Positions 33,448-43,695 of a DNA stretch of 64,000 nucleotides are shown here, in pieces. Numbering within the stretch: the stretch's first letter is position 1; the number at the start of each line of letters is the position of its first letter. This DNA comes from Ochromonas danica (Eukaryota > Sar > Chrysophyceae > Chromulinales > Chromulinaceae): the NCBI GenBank assembly GCA_015146655.1, contig VKHL01000105.1:39376-103375 (forward strand), written 5' to 3'. The translations under genes and the position numbers were made by a program. The notes under the pieces are model-generated. The model did not search any database. It had not been told where the DNA came from and saw nothing but the letters and a program-made list of their open reading frames with translations.

Positions 33448-33711
33448 TTAAGGAAATACGTAAATGCAATAAGGGTTGCAGGCAACACTACAGCTTGCCT
33501 CCTTGATCATCAACCAGAGCTGGAGAGGGTCCTTGCTCCTCTTTGCTCTCTCATAGGCATCGAATTCTTCGAGCTTGTATTGCATAGATAGATCACAACT
33601 AGCCCATAATATGTTAAACATAGTCACTTTTGCGTCTTCATACTCGCCTTTCTTCTTCACCCACTGAGTGATCGTGGCTGTGGTTTCAGCCTTGAAAATG
33701 GCTATCCTCAT
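33448..33711 (-). pseudogene. Truncated copia-type Gag fragment, copy 1
   Basis: 87 residues from the first Met. Open frame continues upstream into the preceding LTR-like unit. The core EYEDAKVTMFNILWASC ... DPLQLWLMIKEA resembles the N-terminal region of Gag in Ty1/copia elements of protists. The frame breaks off at EAS and reads straight into the next LTR-like copy (CSVACNPYCIYVFP), so the rest of gag and all of pol have been deleted. Confidence 0.6.
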
Positions 33712-34034
33712 TTGAGGTGTAACAGCCGTAGCAGCCGTGCCATCGCCTGTGACCTGACTGACTTGGTCTTGAATGGTAACATCATCGCCTGAGGCGGGAT
33801 TCAGGTACCAATTAAAGAAACTGAGGAATTGTCAGTTAAAAGAAGATGAGAACCTTTAAAGAAGAACAGGTGAGAGAGTCGGAGATTTTCCTTCTCTCTC
33901 GTATATTAAGGTGATTTACCTTAATATAATAGTTGTAGGAGAACAGACGTTAATCACAATAAAAGATTCTAAATACATGACAAAGTCTGCACCCTACGTA
34001 TTTACATAACTACAGAGAAAAAGCTTAAATAAAG

Positions 34035-34298
34035 TTAAGGAAATACGTAAATGCAATAAGGGTTGCAGGCAACACTACAGCTTGCCTCCTTGATCATCAA
34101 CCAGAGCTGGAGAGGGTCCTTGCTCCTCTTTGCTCTCTCATAGGCATCGAATTCTTCGAGCTTGTATTGCATAGATAGATCACAACTAGCCCATAATATG
34201 TTAAACATAGTCACTTTTGCGTCTTCATACTCGCCTTTCTTCTTCACCCACTGAGTGATCGTGGCTGTGGTTTCAGCCTTGAAAATGGCTATCCTCAT
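34035..34298 (-). pseudogene. Truncated copia-type Gag fragment, copy 2
   Basis: The predicted protein is identical to copy 1, including the read-through into the neighbouring LTR-like unit. Identity at protein level across all copies points to recent amplification or gene conversion. Confidence 0.6.
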
Positions 34299-34621
34299 TT
34301 GAGGTGTAACAGCCGTAGCAGCCGTGCCATCGCCTGTGACCTGACTGACTTGGTCTTGAATGGTAACATCATCGCCTGAGGCGGGATTCAGGTACCAATT
34401 AAAGAAACTGAGGAATTGTCAGTTAAAAGAAGATGAGAACCTTTAAAGAAGAACAGGTGAGAGAGTCGGAGATTTTCCTTCTCTCTCGTATATTAAGGTG
34501 ATTTACCTTAATATAATAGTTGTAGGAGAACAGACGTTAATCACAATAAAAGATTCTAAATACATGACAAAGTCTGCACCCTACGTATTTACATAACTAC
34601 AGAGAAAAAGCTTAAATAAAG

Positions 34622-34885
34622 TTAAGGAAATACGTAAATGCAATAAGGGTTGCAGGCAACACTACAGCTTGCCTCCTTGATCATCAACCAGAGCTGGAGA
34701 GGGTCCTTGCTCCTCTTTGCTCTCTCATAGGCATCGAATTCTTCGAGCTTGTATTGCATAGATAGATCACAACTAGCCCATAATATGTTAAACATAGTCA
34801 CTTTTGCGTCTTCATACTCGCCTTTCTTCTTCACCCACTGAGTGATCGTGGCTGTGGTTTCAGCCTTGAAAATGGCTATCCTCAT
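34622..34885 (-). pseudogene. Truncated copia-type Gag fragment, copy 3
   Basis: The predicted protein is identical to copies 1 and 2. No independent mutations are visible in this copy. Confidence 0.6.
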
Positions 34886-35208
34886 TTGAGGTGTAACAGC
34901 CGTAGCAGCCGTGCCATCGCCTGTGACCTGACTGACTTGGTCTTGAATGGTAACATCATCGCCTGAGGCGGGATTCAGGTACCAATTAAAGAAACTGAGG
35001 AATTGTCAGTTAAAAGAAGATGAGAACCTTTAAAGAAGAACAGGTGAGAGAGTCGGAGATTTTCCTTCTCTCTCGTATATTAAGGTGATTTACCTTAATA
35101 TAATAGTTGTAGGAGAACAGACGTTAATCACAATAAAAGATTCTAAATACATGACAAAGTCTGCACCCTACGTATTTACATAACTACAGAGAAAAAGCTT
35201 AAATAAAG

Positions 35209-35472
35209 TTAAGGAAATACGTAAATGCAATAAGGGTTGCAGGCAACACTACAGCTTGCCTCCTTGATCATCAACCAGAGCTGGAGAGGGTCCTTGCTCC
35301 TCTTTGCTCTCTCATAGGCATCGAATTCTTCGAGCTTGTATTGCATAGATAGATCACAACTAGCCCATAATATGTTAAACATAGTCACTTTTGCGTCTTC
35401 ATACTCGCCTTTCTTCTTCACCCACTGAGTGATCGTGGCTGTGGTTTCAGCCTTGAAAATGGCTATCCTCAT
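35209..35472 (-). pseudogene. Truncated copia-type Gag fragment, copy 4
   Basis: This is the last Gag-bearing unit on the right and its predicted protein is identical to the others. It is preceded, in minus-strand order, by a terminal A unit without its own spacer. Confidence 0.6.
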
Positions 35473-35995
35473 TTGAGGTGTAACAGCCGTAGCAGCCGTG
35501 CCATCGCCTGTGACCTGACTGACTTGGTCTTGAATGGTAACATCATCGCCTGAGGCGGGATTCAGGTACCAATTAAAGAAACTGAGGAATTGTCAGTTAA
35601 AAGAAGATGAGAACCTTTAAAGAAGAACAGGTGAGAGAGTCGGAGATTTTCCTTCTCTCTCGTATATTAAGGTGATTTACCTTAATATAATAGTTGTAGG
35701 AGAACAGACGTTAATCACAATAAAAGATTCTAAATACATGACAAAGTCTGCACCCTACGTATTTACATAACTACAGAGAAAAAGCTTAAATAAAGTTAAG
35801 GAAATACGTAAATGCAATAAGGGTTGCAGGCAACACTACAGCTTTCACCAGACACATTGGAGAGAAAATAAGAAAGTCCTTCGAGATTATCAAGTGTGCT
35901 CGATAAGAGATTGGAATATTGTATATATGCACTACTAAGCGAGTTATTTACAAACACACATATATATACGTTGGTGCTATCTGGTGGGAGGTTTC

Positions 35996-37123
35996 CTAGA
36001 AGTAGCGTGGCCGATCAGGTAAATCCTCCCAAAGAATGGTCTTATCTAATCCACTGGAATCTACACAACGCCAAACAAAGTCATCCAGACGTACTTTCCC
36101 TGTATCAATCAACTTGCTTTCTTTCAAAAGCATCTGATCTAAACATTGTTTATAGATAACATTACCATCACAATTGGTGAAGAAGTTATGCAAAGGTTTG
36201 ATAATATTGCAGGTATTACTACCAGGTAATTCTCTCTCTTGAGCATCCACAGCATAGTCTAAATACTTTGTCAATATATCACCACGCAAACACGGTTTTG
36301 AATCATCATGTACCATTTGAGGAAAAAATAGCTTATCAGCATGCCGAAAGCTAAAGGGATTGTTATAAGCTTCACGTCCAATCATTACACCATGTACTGC
36401 AGGTAGACTATAAGCTTCATCCTCATAATCATCATAGATATTATATCCATGTAAATGATTACTAGCTTGATCAAAAGATACAATCCCACCATTTAAGATA
36501 AACTGCATATCCGGGAACAGTTTAACAATTCGATGTACTGCTTCATATTGTAAAGGTGGAACATTACGGTTTTGTGCTGGTGATAAACCTTTTAAAATAC
36601 AATTTCTTGCATGAAGTATAACACGTCGAACACCACCATTCCGTATAGAATGTAGATAATCTACGAGATCTTGAAAGGACTCTCGACCAGTCACACCCAT
36701 ACGACACTTCACTGTCACTTCAGCATGTATTACACGTCTTTTCATCTCATAAACAATACGTCGTACAAGATCAGGATCTAACATTAATTCTGCGCCAAAT
36801 CCACCTTTCTTGGCTTTATTGGAAGGACATCCAGAGTTGAGATTAATCTCATGGAAAGTTTGATAACTATCCACCAGTTGAGCAGCTTCAGCTAATCGTT
36901 CAGGATCATTACCACCAAGTTGTACAGCTAAAGGATGTTCATCTTGGTGATGACCAAGGAATGGTTCAAGATTCTCTGGGTTATGAATCAAGGCGTTATC
37001 CATAATCATTTCTGTGTAAAGCAAAGTATGATTTGTTATTAAACGCATGAAATAACGCCAATGTCGATCTGTCCATTGCATCATAGGAGCAGTTGATAAG
37101 ATAATTGGGGAAGTCGTGGTCAT
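35996..37123 (-). CDS. tRNA-dihydrouridine synthase, DusA type
   Basis: A single exon encodes 375 residues, a normal length. The enzyme is an FMN-dependent reductase that makes dihydrouridine in the tRNA D-loop (DusA acts at positions 20/20a in bacteria). Seen are the STAPMMQWTDRHWRYFMRL start, LYTEMIMDNALIHN, QLGGNDPERLAEAA, the catalytic Cys in EINLNSGCPSNKAKKGGFGAEL, VKCRMGV, the HARNCILKGLSPAQNRNVPPL segment typical of DusA, and FILNGGI plus VMIGREAYNNPF for FMN phosphate binding. The ATG at 37123 is used. An upstream TTG frame adds 32 unlikely residues, and no organelle presequence is evident. Confidence 0.93.
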   Translation of the reverse strand: MTTTSPIILSTAPMMQWTDRHWRYFMRLITNHTLLYTEMIMDNALIHNPENLEPFLGHHQDEHPLAVQLGGNDPERLAEAAQLVDSYQTFHEINLNSGCPSNKAKKGGFGAELMLDPDLVRRIVYEMKRRVIHAEVTVKCRMGVTGRESFQDLVDYLHSIRNGGVRRVILHARNCILKGLSPAQNRNVPPLQYEAVHRIVKLFPDMQFILNGGIVSFDQASNHLHGYNIYDDYEDEAYSLPAVHGVMIGREAYNNPFSFRHADKLFFPQMVHDDSKPCLRGDILTKYLDYAVDAQERELPGSNTCNIIKPLHNFFTNCDGNVIYKQCLDQMLLKESKLIDTGKVRLDDFVWRCVDSSGLDKTILWEDLPDRPRYF

Positions 37124-37508
37124 CTTTTTCTCTCTGTGTATGTATATGTTTCCTATCTCACCACTAATTAATTCATTCTTTTCACTGGCTGTCCTCCCCC
37201 TCCCTCCCTGGACGTACAAGTTAAGTTAATGCATTCGCACGCAAAGCAATAATAGTCCACTGTGTGAAGACTGCTACTCCCACTTGATTATTATTTGTAG
37301 ATATGTTAGTTCTATTTTAGGACAATGGTATTATCAAATAAGTCAATATGCTTCTTAGCTAAAGCAATCACCAAAGAAAATTTGGTTAACACAAATCTTT
37401 GGTTGACACAATCCGGAATCCCACCGGTTTGTCCTTGTTAACTTCACAGTCATTGTTAACTTCACAGTCCTTGTTAACTTCACAGTCTACACCATCTCAT
37501 CTACAGTA
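37124..37508. promoter_or_regulatory. Divergent intergenic region (Dus / YbaK-like)
   Basis: The two genes diverge from here, so both promoters should lie in this stretch. Its right end contains the 18-bp triple repeat described separately. Confidence 0.4.
37432..37485. repeat. Three tandem copies of an 18-bp sequence
   Basis: The unit TCCTTGTTAACTTCACAG occurs at 37432-37449, 37450-37467 (one difference: TCATTG) and 37468-37485. Each contains GTTAAC. It ends 23 bp before the downstream ATG, so it lies in the promoter or 5' UTR and may be a repeated binding site. Confidence 0.85.
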
Positions 37509-38318
37509 ATGTCTCTGCTTTCAACCAAAATAGCGATGATGACTGCTGATAGTGCTCGATTGGACTCTTTACTTGCTCGTCTCTCTAAAGCTGAGGATAG
37601 ATTAGTAAAGTTAGAAGAAAAGAAGAGAGAAGTAGATAAGAGAGAGAAGAACAATCTTCATGAAGATAATGGTGTCAAACGTGTTAAAGCAGATTTATTG
37701 CAACGTGGCATCATCTATTCCTCACGTTTCTTCTTTGTCCCATCACATTATTATGATCTTACTTTAGAAGAACGTGCTAGACTATTACAAACAGAGAAAT
37801 CTCATCTTTGTAAGACTATTCTATTTGAAAATACTGTCTGGGATGGTCCAGATGAATTTGATCCAACTAATGCAAGATATTATTGTGTTATCATACAGTA
37901 TGTTGGTAAGTACTGTACTGTACCTTTATGGTCAATTTGACATCATTGATCTCTGTGTGTGTGTTTTCCTTTTCTGTTCTTTATCTTTCCCCCAGCCAAG
38001 ATTAATATCACAGCTTTACGTAATCTCATTCATAGTCTTCGTCTACCAGCTAGTCGATTATCAAAAAATAGTTTTAACTTCCAACTTGCACCAGATGCAA
38101 AAAGCTATGAACTAAGTGGCTTTGAACACAATGCCTTAGCTCCTTTTGGTTTGAAGGAAAGTCGTATTCCCATTGTGATTTGCAGTCGCTGTCTCGCTCT
38201 ACAGCCTGCTTTGCTCTATTTGGGTGGAGGACATGTTGATGCTAAGCTTCTGCTACCTGTCAATGACCTGGTTACTGCAACGAATGCTATTGTAGGATTG
38301 GTCACTGATTTAAGATAG
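37509..38318 (+). CDS. YbaK/prolyl-tRNA-editing domain protein with coiled-coil N-terminus
   Basis: Two exons (37509-37905, 37996-38318) join in frame to 239 residues. The YbaK/EbsC fold hydrolyses mischarged aminoacyl-tRNAs such as Cys-tRNA(Pro). Family features seen are the conserved Lys in CKTILFENT, the middle strand around RYYCVIIQYVAKIN, and the C-terminal PIVIC, LYLGGGHVDAKLLLPVNDLV segment carrying the glycine-rich active-site loop. The N-terminal 60 residues form a charged heptad-like helix (LDSLLARLSKAEDRLVKLEEKKREVDK in parts), an added coiled coil that is not part of the bacterial stand-alone enzyme and could mediate binding to a synthetase or a dimer. Animal and protist relatives with this layout are poorly characterised, so substrate is unassigned. 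Confidence 0.85.
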
Positions 38319-38859
38319 TCAAAGGCTGCTGTCAAATGCTGCCTCTGCATCTTGTCTCAAGAGACTGCTGGACGATGAAGATGTTGTGATTGCTTGCTAT
38401 CAAACTAACCTTTTAAATCAGCAACACATCCAAATTATGAACTCAAAAAGCTAAAGCACAAATCTTAAGCAAAGCTAAGATAGTAATATTACAGCATCTG
38501 GGGAAAGGAACAACAAAGGCAAAGGTATAGATTTTGCTCTCCCAACATGAATTACTCCAAGGATAGGGCTACTCTTCATCCCAGGGCTACGACAGTAGCA
38601 AGCACCAAAGCAGTGGAAAAGAAGCTGTCAGAGTAGTGCTGCAGAGTTGATTGATGATCAGCTCTGTGAAGGACGGGAAATAGCAAACAACAATCGAAAC
38701 TTCTTTTGCAAGGTAGCTCAAAGATACTGTATGCACGAGTATCATGCATGAGCTTGATATACAAAATTGGAGAAACAAACAAAAGTCAGGTAGGTCTGAC
38801 AACAACAATAACAACAACACTATTGTGCTTCGGCTTGATATATTCTTTTCCATCGACTA
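38319..38859. other. Intergenic region between convergent genes
   Basis: This stretch holds the 3' flanks of the YbaK-like and SHPW/TPR genes. Several short frames exist on both strands, but none has a recognisable motif or balanced composition. Confidence 0.4.
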
Positions 38860-40983
38860 CTACCGCCAGTTTGAAAGGATCATATTGTTGTTGCTTGAGA
38901 ACAGTTTCTTTCGCTCCTCATCGACTTTACAACTCTCTGCATGCCCTTCTCCTAATGATTCACAACAAAGCTGATAGCATTCTTCATAAAAGGTCTCGGC
39001 TAGTTGCCAATATTGTTGTCTGCTCCCCCCTCCTCCCATTCCTCGTTTGGTATATAGCACAGCCATAGTGTGCACAAATTGTCTTGTGAGTTCATCTTTC
39101 CTTCCCCACAAGTCTTGACATCGGCCTAGTCCTTCCACACACACCAACTCTGCCTGCTCTAACTTATCTTGTTCGATCAACAAAGTCGCTAGTTGATGCC
39201 ATGCGAGTATGACAGAGCGACCACTTTTCTGTCTCAATCTCTTCCGATAACGAAACACCTCCATGACCAGGACATCTCCCAATTCAAACTTTCCAGCTGA
39301 GTGATAGACTTGACAGAGATCAAGAGCGATCAACAAAGTCTCCGGATGGTCAACACCAAAGCACCGTTTCGAGACAGCTAAGCAATCACTAAGAAGATCT
39401 TCTGCATCCTTCTCTCGCTGTTGAACATAATAGACAAGAGCCAAATTCCTTCCTGCCATGAGACTGTCTTCATGGAAAGGACCCCAAATCGTGCGATATC
39501 TATTCAGACAGTCTTTGAAGACTTCTTCTGCCAGGGAATAGCGACCATCTTCATAGTAAACTTTCCCCAATCGAGACAAGATTTGAACTCCTCTGGGATG
39601 ATAGATACCCAAAGAAGCTGTCAGTCTTTCAAGACAAGATCGATAGAGTTTCTCCGCTTCTGTATACCTTCGTTGATGATAATACAGTAACGCCAGGTCT
39701 TGAAGTACCTGGGAAACATCAATATGATCATCTCCCTGGAGGCCTTGCCGACGGTGCAGGATAGTCTCATAGAGACTCTCAGCTTCATCAACCTGCTTGG
39801 CTATGGCCAGACAATGAGCAAGATGGGTCATCGCAGACCAGGTCATAACATGATTAGTCCCATAAGCAACTTGGCAAAGGGAGATAGTGTCTCGCCATCG
39901 CCTCACTAATTGCGGTACTATGTTCTCTCCTTGGGTAGCAGGAGGAACTCCCACAATCATTCCTTCCATGGCGATCAAGGCACGAATACGATATTTCGCC
40001 ATCTTCTTTGAAGGAGGGGGCATAGAAGAGAGAGAGCTCTCTTCTTCTCGCCAGAAGTCTTCCAAGAGTTGCCAACTTTCATGACTACGGGAATGGTAAT
40101 ACATCCACACAGCACGTAGTATGACATCGTGTTCAATCCTGCTCTTCAGGGGTTTTTGGTCATCAAGCCAATATAGGAGAGACTGTCGCACCTTCACATG
40201 AAATGCATTGAAGGAAGTGATTGAGAGAATAGCTTGAAAGAGAGCATCTCGATCAGATGGTATCGTAGTTTGAGAGTGGCCTAAAGAGAAGGATAACAAT
40301 TCTTCCATGCGGCGACTGGGCTCGGCGAAGAAGTTCTTCCAAAATAATTCACTGCTATCCAGACAAAGTAGATCCAGACAAGAAGAATCACAGCAGAAGA
40401 TTTCAAAAAGACACCAAGTGTATTGGAGGACAGCAAATGTTATATCGACAAGAATAAGGACTTTAGGCATGGATGCAAGGAATGGTTGGAAGTGTTTCAC
40501 AATCCAATCACTTTTCTCACTTTCCACAAGAGTGACGAGAGAAGTAGAAGGAAGGACAAGAGGAGGATAGTAAAGGCAGAATATATCCATCCATAAGATA
40601 ACTTCATCTTCATTTTCAGACGCATTGCCATTGGAAGATGATGAGGATGATGATATAGGAGAGTACTTGGCGAGTAAAGTCGAGATCATCGACAAAAAGG
40701 GAAGTTGCCAAGGATGACTAACAAAAACATTTGCTTTTCCCACGAACTGCCTCTTTGCCTCTTCTTTTATGAGCATGTGACAATAAGAACAAGAAGCAGA
40801 CTGTGTGACTGGGATAATGTGATCCTCCCAAACTTCACGGGTGGTCTTCCCTGTAAGTCTTTCTCCACCTCCACAAAGATCTACGAAGACTTTCAAGAAA
40901 GACAGTCGAATGCCATCAGAAGAGATGGTTTGACAACTCACATCCATGTTATACGAGTTCAATTGGTATTTTACTGCCTTCAT
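38860..40983 (-). CDS. SHPW-domain plus kinesin-light-chain-type TPR protein
   Basis: A single exon encodes 707 residues. The C-terminal half (about 370-690) is a series of kinesin-light-chain-like TPRs: AESLYETIL, LALLYYHQRRYTEAEKLYR, GKVYYEDGRYSLAEEVFKDCL, LALVYYVQQREKDAEDLL. The N-terminal part carries FVSHPW (87-92), ILWMDIFCLYYP (129-140) and a segment with VLILVDITFAVLQYTWCLFEIFC. This strand pattern resembles TIR-like alpha/beta folds (a SHxW strand, a WxD strand, a WCLxE strand) found fused to TPRs in protist proteins. Enzymatic activity cannot be claimed, because no clear catalytic Glu is placed. A signalling adaptor role is plausible. A Ser run at 110-117 is an insertion. Confidence 0.75.
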   Translation of the reverse strand: MKAVKYQLNSYNMDVSCQTISSDGIRLSFLKVFVDLCGGGERLTGKTTREVWEDHIIPVTQSASCSYCHMLIKEEAKRQFVGKANVFVSHPWQLPFLSMISTLLAKYSPISSSSSSSNGNASENEDEVILWMDIFCLYYPPLVLPSTSLVTLVESEKSDWIVKHFQPFLASMPKVLILVDITFAVLQYTWCLFEIFCCDSSCLDLLCLDSSELFWKNFFAEPSRRMEELLSFSLGHSQTTIPSDRDALFQAILSITSFNAFHVKVRQSLLYWLDDQKPLKSRIEHDVILRAVWMYYHSRSHESWQLLEDFWREEESSLSSMPPPSKKMAKYRIRALIAMEGMIVGVPPATQGENIVPQLVRRWRDTISLCQVAYGTNHVMTWSAMTHLAHCLAIAKQVDEAESLYETILHRRQGLQGDDHIDVSQVLQDLALLYYHQRRYTEAEKLYRSCLERLTASLGIYHPRGVQILSRLGKVYYEDGRYSLAEEVFKDCLNRYRTIWGPFHEDSLMAGRNLALVYYVQQREKDAEDLLSDCLAVSKRCFGVDHPETLLIALDLCQVYHSAGKFELGDVLVMEVFRYRKRLRQKSGRSVILAWHQLATLLIEQDKLEQAELVCVEGLGRCQDLWGRKDELTRQFVHTMAVLYTKRGMGGGGSRQQYWQLAETFYEECYQLCCESLGEGHAESCKVDEERKKLFSSNNNMILSNWR

Positions 40984-41610
40984 TCAGAATGATTCTGGCT
41001 TTCCATTTTCGTTTTCCGGTTTTCTTTCACCATTTTCTGGTTTATAACCTCAAATGTGGAACTTCCAACAGAAGCCCATTTTTATGATTTTGATTGATAT
41101 CCAGATATCACATTGGTCATGGTTAGTAATGGCCAGTAACAATTAGCGAGATGGGTCATAGCATGATTTGTCCCATAGACATCTTGACAAAGGGAGATAG
41201 TGTCTCGTCATCGCCTCACTAATTGCATTGCAAATCCTATCAAATCACAATATTCAATCCTAGCATTACAAACCTCCATAACTTTATGAGTTTGAAACTT
41301 GAGTGTCAGTTGGAATTTCAAGCACCATCCGGACCATCCCTCAAGTGCCGTCTTGATAATTGATAACTAAAGATGATATCCAACCTTTCAAGTTGACACG
41401 GTAGCAATCTAATATATGTAACAATTTGGCAATGAACTGATACAAATTTTTAATGTTTAAAACCTTTTACTTTTTGTTCCGTGCCTTAAAAAAAAGGACA
41501 GTAATCACATCCTTCTCGCAGGATAGCCCACACGAAAAAAACAAAGCATGCAAGGACAAAACCATAGGTAGCATATTATAGTGCAGCCACTGTAATAAGT
41601 CTAGCAATCT
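40984..41610. other. Intergenic region with a decayed gene fragment
   Basis: This stretch is the 5' flank of the SHPW/TPR gene and the 3' flank of the CorA gene. It contains a short degraded copy of the neighbour's TPR coding sequence (separate entry) and is otherwise featureless. Confidence 0.4.
41131..41227 (-). pseudogene. Diverged fragment of the neighbouring TPR coding sequence
   Basis: About 97 bp match the coding region at about 39805-39913 of the SHPW/TPR gene. Long stretches agree (AAAGGGAGATAGTGTCTCG, ATCGCCTCACTAATTGC), with point differences and a deletion of about 14-16 bp. It has the same orientation and lies upstream of the parent start, so it is a small, old partial duplication. 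Confidence 0.75.
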
Positions 41611-43695
41611 TCAATCTTCAAAACTCTCATTAATTTGCTGCAATGGTGAATTCACATTGCCTGCACCATGACCTGTGTTAGCAAATGGTCGAGAACTGGC
41701 GCGTGCAGAGACAACCATAGTCTTGCGAAGCAGAGTACTCTCTTCTTTTCTTCTTGCTTCTTCTACTGAAGCACGTCGAGCAGCACGGGTGTTGGTAGTA
41801 TCCTTCTCACTGTCATCGATCTGTTGATTTGTTGTGCGATGAATATTACGGAAGATCTTGGCAAAAATACCCAATTCAATCCAACCTTGATAAATAAAGA
41901 AGGAAAAGATAATGATGAAGCAAACTGGACATTAACAACCAAACAAGTCGGATGGGCAAGTAAGGAACAATAACAGGGAAAAGAAAGAATAGAAAAACAA
42001 ACTTACAAGTGCACATCATCGAAAATACAAGAGGCCCATATTTGTAATTTAGCATTCCAATGGTATAGCCTCCATTCTCTTGGAAATTCATCCCAAAAAC
42101 TCCAGCCAAAAAAGTAAGTGGCAAGAAGATAGTGGCAATAAGAGACAACACCAAAGAAGTATTCGAAGTACGCAATTGAATCGTTCCATCCAATTCAGCT
42201 TGAAGACGTACGGTCTCTTCAAATTCCGTGTGAAGACAAGTGTGAATGAAAGTGTAGGCATCACACAAGTCAAGTAGATAAGGAATATGTCGAATTGCTA
42301 ACCAATCGCCATAAAGCATCTTTCTCATCGCTGACTGACTGACACTAGCATTATAATCGACATTATTAAGATTGTAACGAGTATACTTCTTCAAATAGTT
42401 CGCAGCATTGGGTTGAAATCGCTTGTTATTGTGAAGTACAGAGTTACTAAAGGAGACATTACTCTCCGTTTGGTCCATAGTTGCATAGCCTGGAGAAACT
42501 TGGTCACCACTTAGCGATTTTGCACTATTGCCGTTCGAAGAAGTCATGATAGGAAGTGGTGCATTGTCTAAATCCATGGCAAGCTGTAATAAAGTAGAAC
42601 ATAGACTTTTCACCTCATCCACTGTCCTTTTCATCAGCAACACTCCAGAGGCAATCATGTCCATCTTGATTCGCAAGTCTAACCTTTCGCGATGAAGCAG
42701 GTTGAGATGCACAACACGATTAAAATACGACAAGGCACAAGAGATAAACTCCAAGGAAGAATCCGACATACGCAAGACTTTCAAGGCAAGCTCATAGACC
42801 AAATAAAAAGGTCCAAGTACTGTACATTTCTCTCTCAGCTTAACATAGTTCTTCAACAAGCTTCCCACGATAAGTTCAGGGTTGGGAATAGTAGGGGTAG
42901 AGACATCGGGCAAGAGCTCGGCCTGGAAAGTGATGATCACTGAGGAAGAGACATAAATGAAGAGCTTGTACATATTGCAATCATTCTCTTCCAAGACAGA
43001 GGTGACCAAAGTTAGTAACATTTCACCATTTCCAGGCAGCATATTACTATGTGCGCGATAATCTTGAAAACCAGCAACAATAAGATCATGAATACCTATA
43101 GTATACAAGTATCACATTACCACACGAAAATGAACAAAACAGATGCATTAGAACGAATCAGAGCATAAAGAAGAGTAAGTAAAGCATCACCTAGATCACA
43201 GGCAATAGACTCAATAACAGAAGAGTCATGTAAATGAATCCATAGAAATGATCCCTGATTGTTAGTATTATCTTCATTGTTGTTGTTATTGTTATTGACT
43301 TGTCTAACTAATGTCAGCAATTGAGAATAAGATAAAGGAAAAGGACTCTCATCACCTTGAGGAGAGAAACGTATAGCTTGTGCAAGAGTTACATTACGAT
43401 TCGCTCCCATTCCACCTAATAGATTCTGTGTAGCATCTCCTGATGCTGAACTGCCAAGATTTGTCATAGAAGGGGAACGATCAATTTTTGATTCTTTCAC
43501 ATGGATATTATTATGAAAGGCTAACATACGATCATGAAGACCATCTAAAGCTAATAATCGTTGTTGATCATTGATGGTCCATACAGCAGAAGAAGTTTGT
43601 CGTAACATGGTATTAAATTCTCCACTATTCATCATATTAGCACGAGCAGAACTTGTTCGACTATTATTTGGTGATAACTCTGTACTTTTCAACAT
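41611..43695 (-). CDS. CorA-type Mg2+ transporter (GMN motif)
   Basis: Three exons (43695-43191, 43095-42007, 41885-41611) join in frame to about 622 residues. CorA/MIT proteins are pentameric divalent-cation channels with two C-terminal helices. Seen are a large soluble domain with the LGIHDLIVAGF junction typical of the family, long helices, TM1 (LVLSLIATIFLPLTFLAGVFGMNF) with the GMN motif at its end, a short loop (QENGGYTIGMLNYKYG), TM2, and a basic tail. The N-terminal 190 residues are Asn/Ser-rich with a poly-Asn run. The C-terminal tail of about 90 residues (IFRNIHRTTNQQ) is longer than in bacterial CorA. Without the last intron removed, TM2 would run into an unrelated hydrophobic stretch. 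Plasma membrane or organelle location is unresolved. Confidence 0.9.

Larger units (their letters stand above)
33203..35840 (-). mobile_element. Tandem (LTR-gag)x4-LTR array, non-autonomous LTR retrotransposon derivative
   Basis: A 587-bp period repeats 4.5 times with no difference that I can see by eye. It splits into a 290-bp part A and a 297-bp part B. A copies are at 33203-33492, 33790-34079, 34377-34666, 34964-35253 and 35551-35840; B copies fill the four gaps. On the minus strand each A begins TGTAGTG and ends GCCTCA, the TG...CA form of LTRs. B carries the start of a copia-type Gag. The array is flanked by GCTT on both sides (33199-33202 and 35841-35844), a possible 4-bp target duplication, although B also starts with GCTT on the plus strand. 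The order A-B-A-B-A-B-A-B-A is what unequal recombination between LTRs of a miniature (TRIM-like) element would leave. No pol, integrase or obvious primer-binding site is present. Confidence 0.75.

Noticed and set aside
33203-35840. CRISPR-like or satellite array
   Set aside because: The period is 587 bp, spacers are identical rather than unique, and the unit has LTR-type ends and a Gag-like frame, which fits a retroelement array better.
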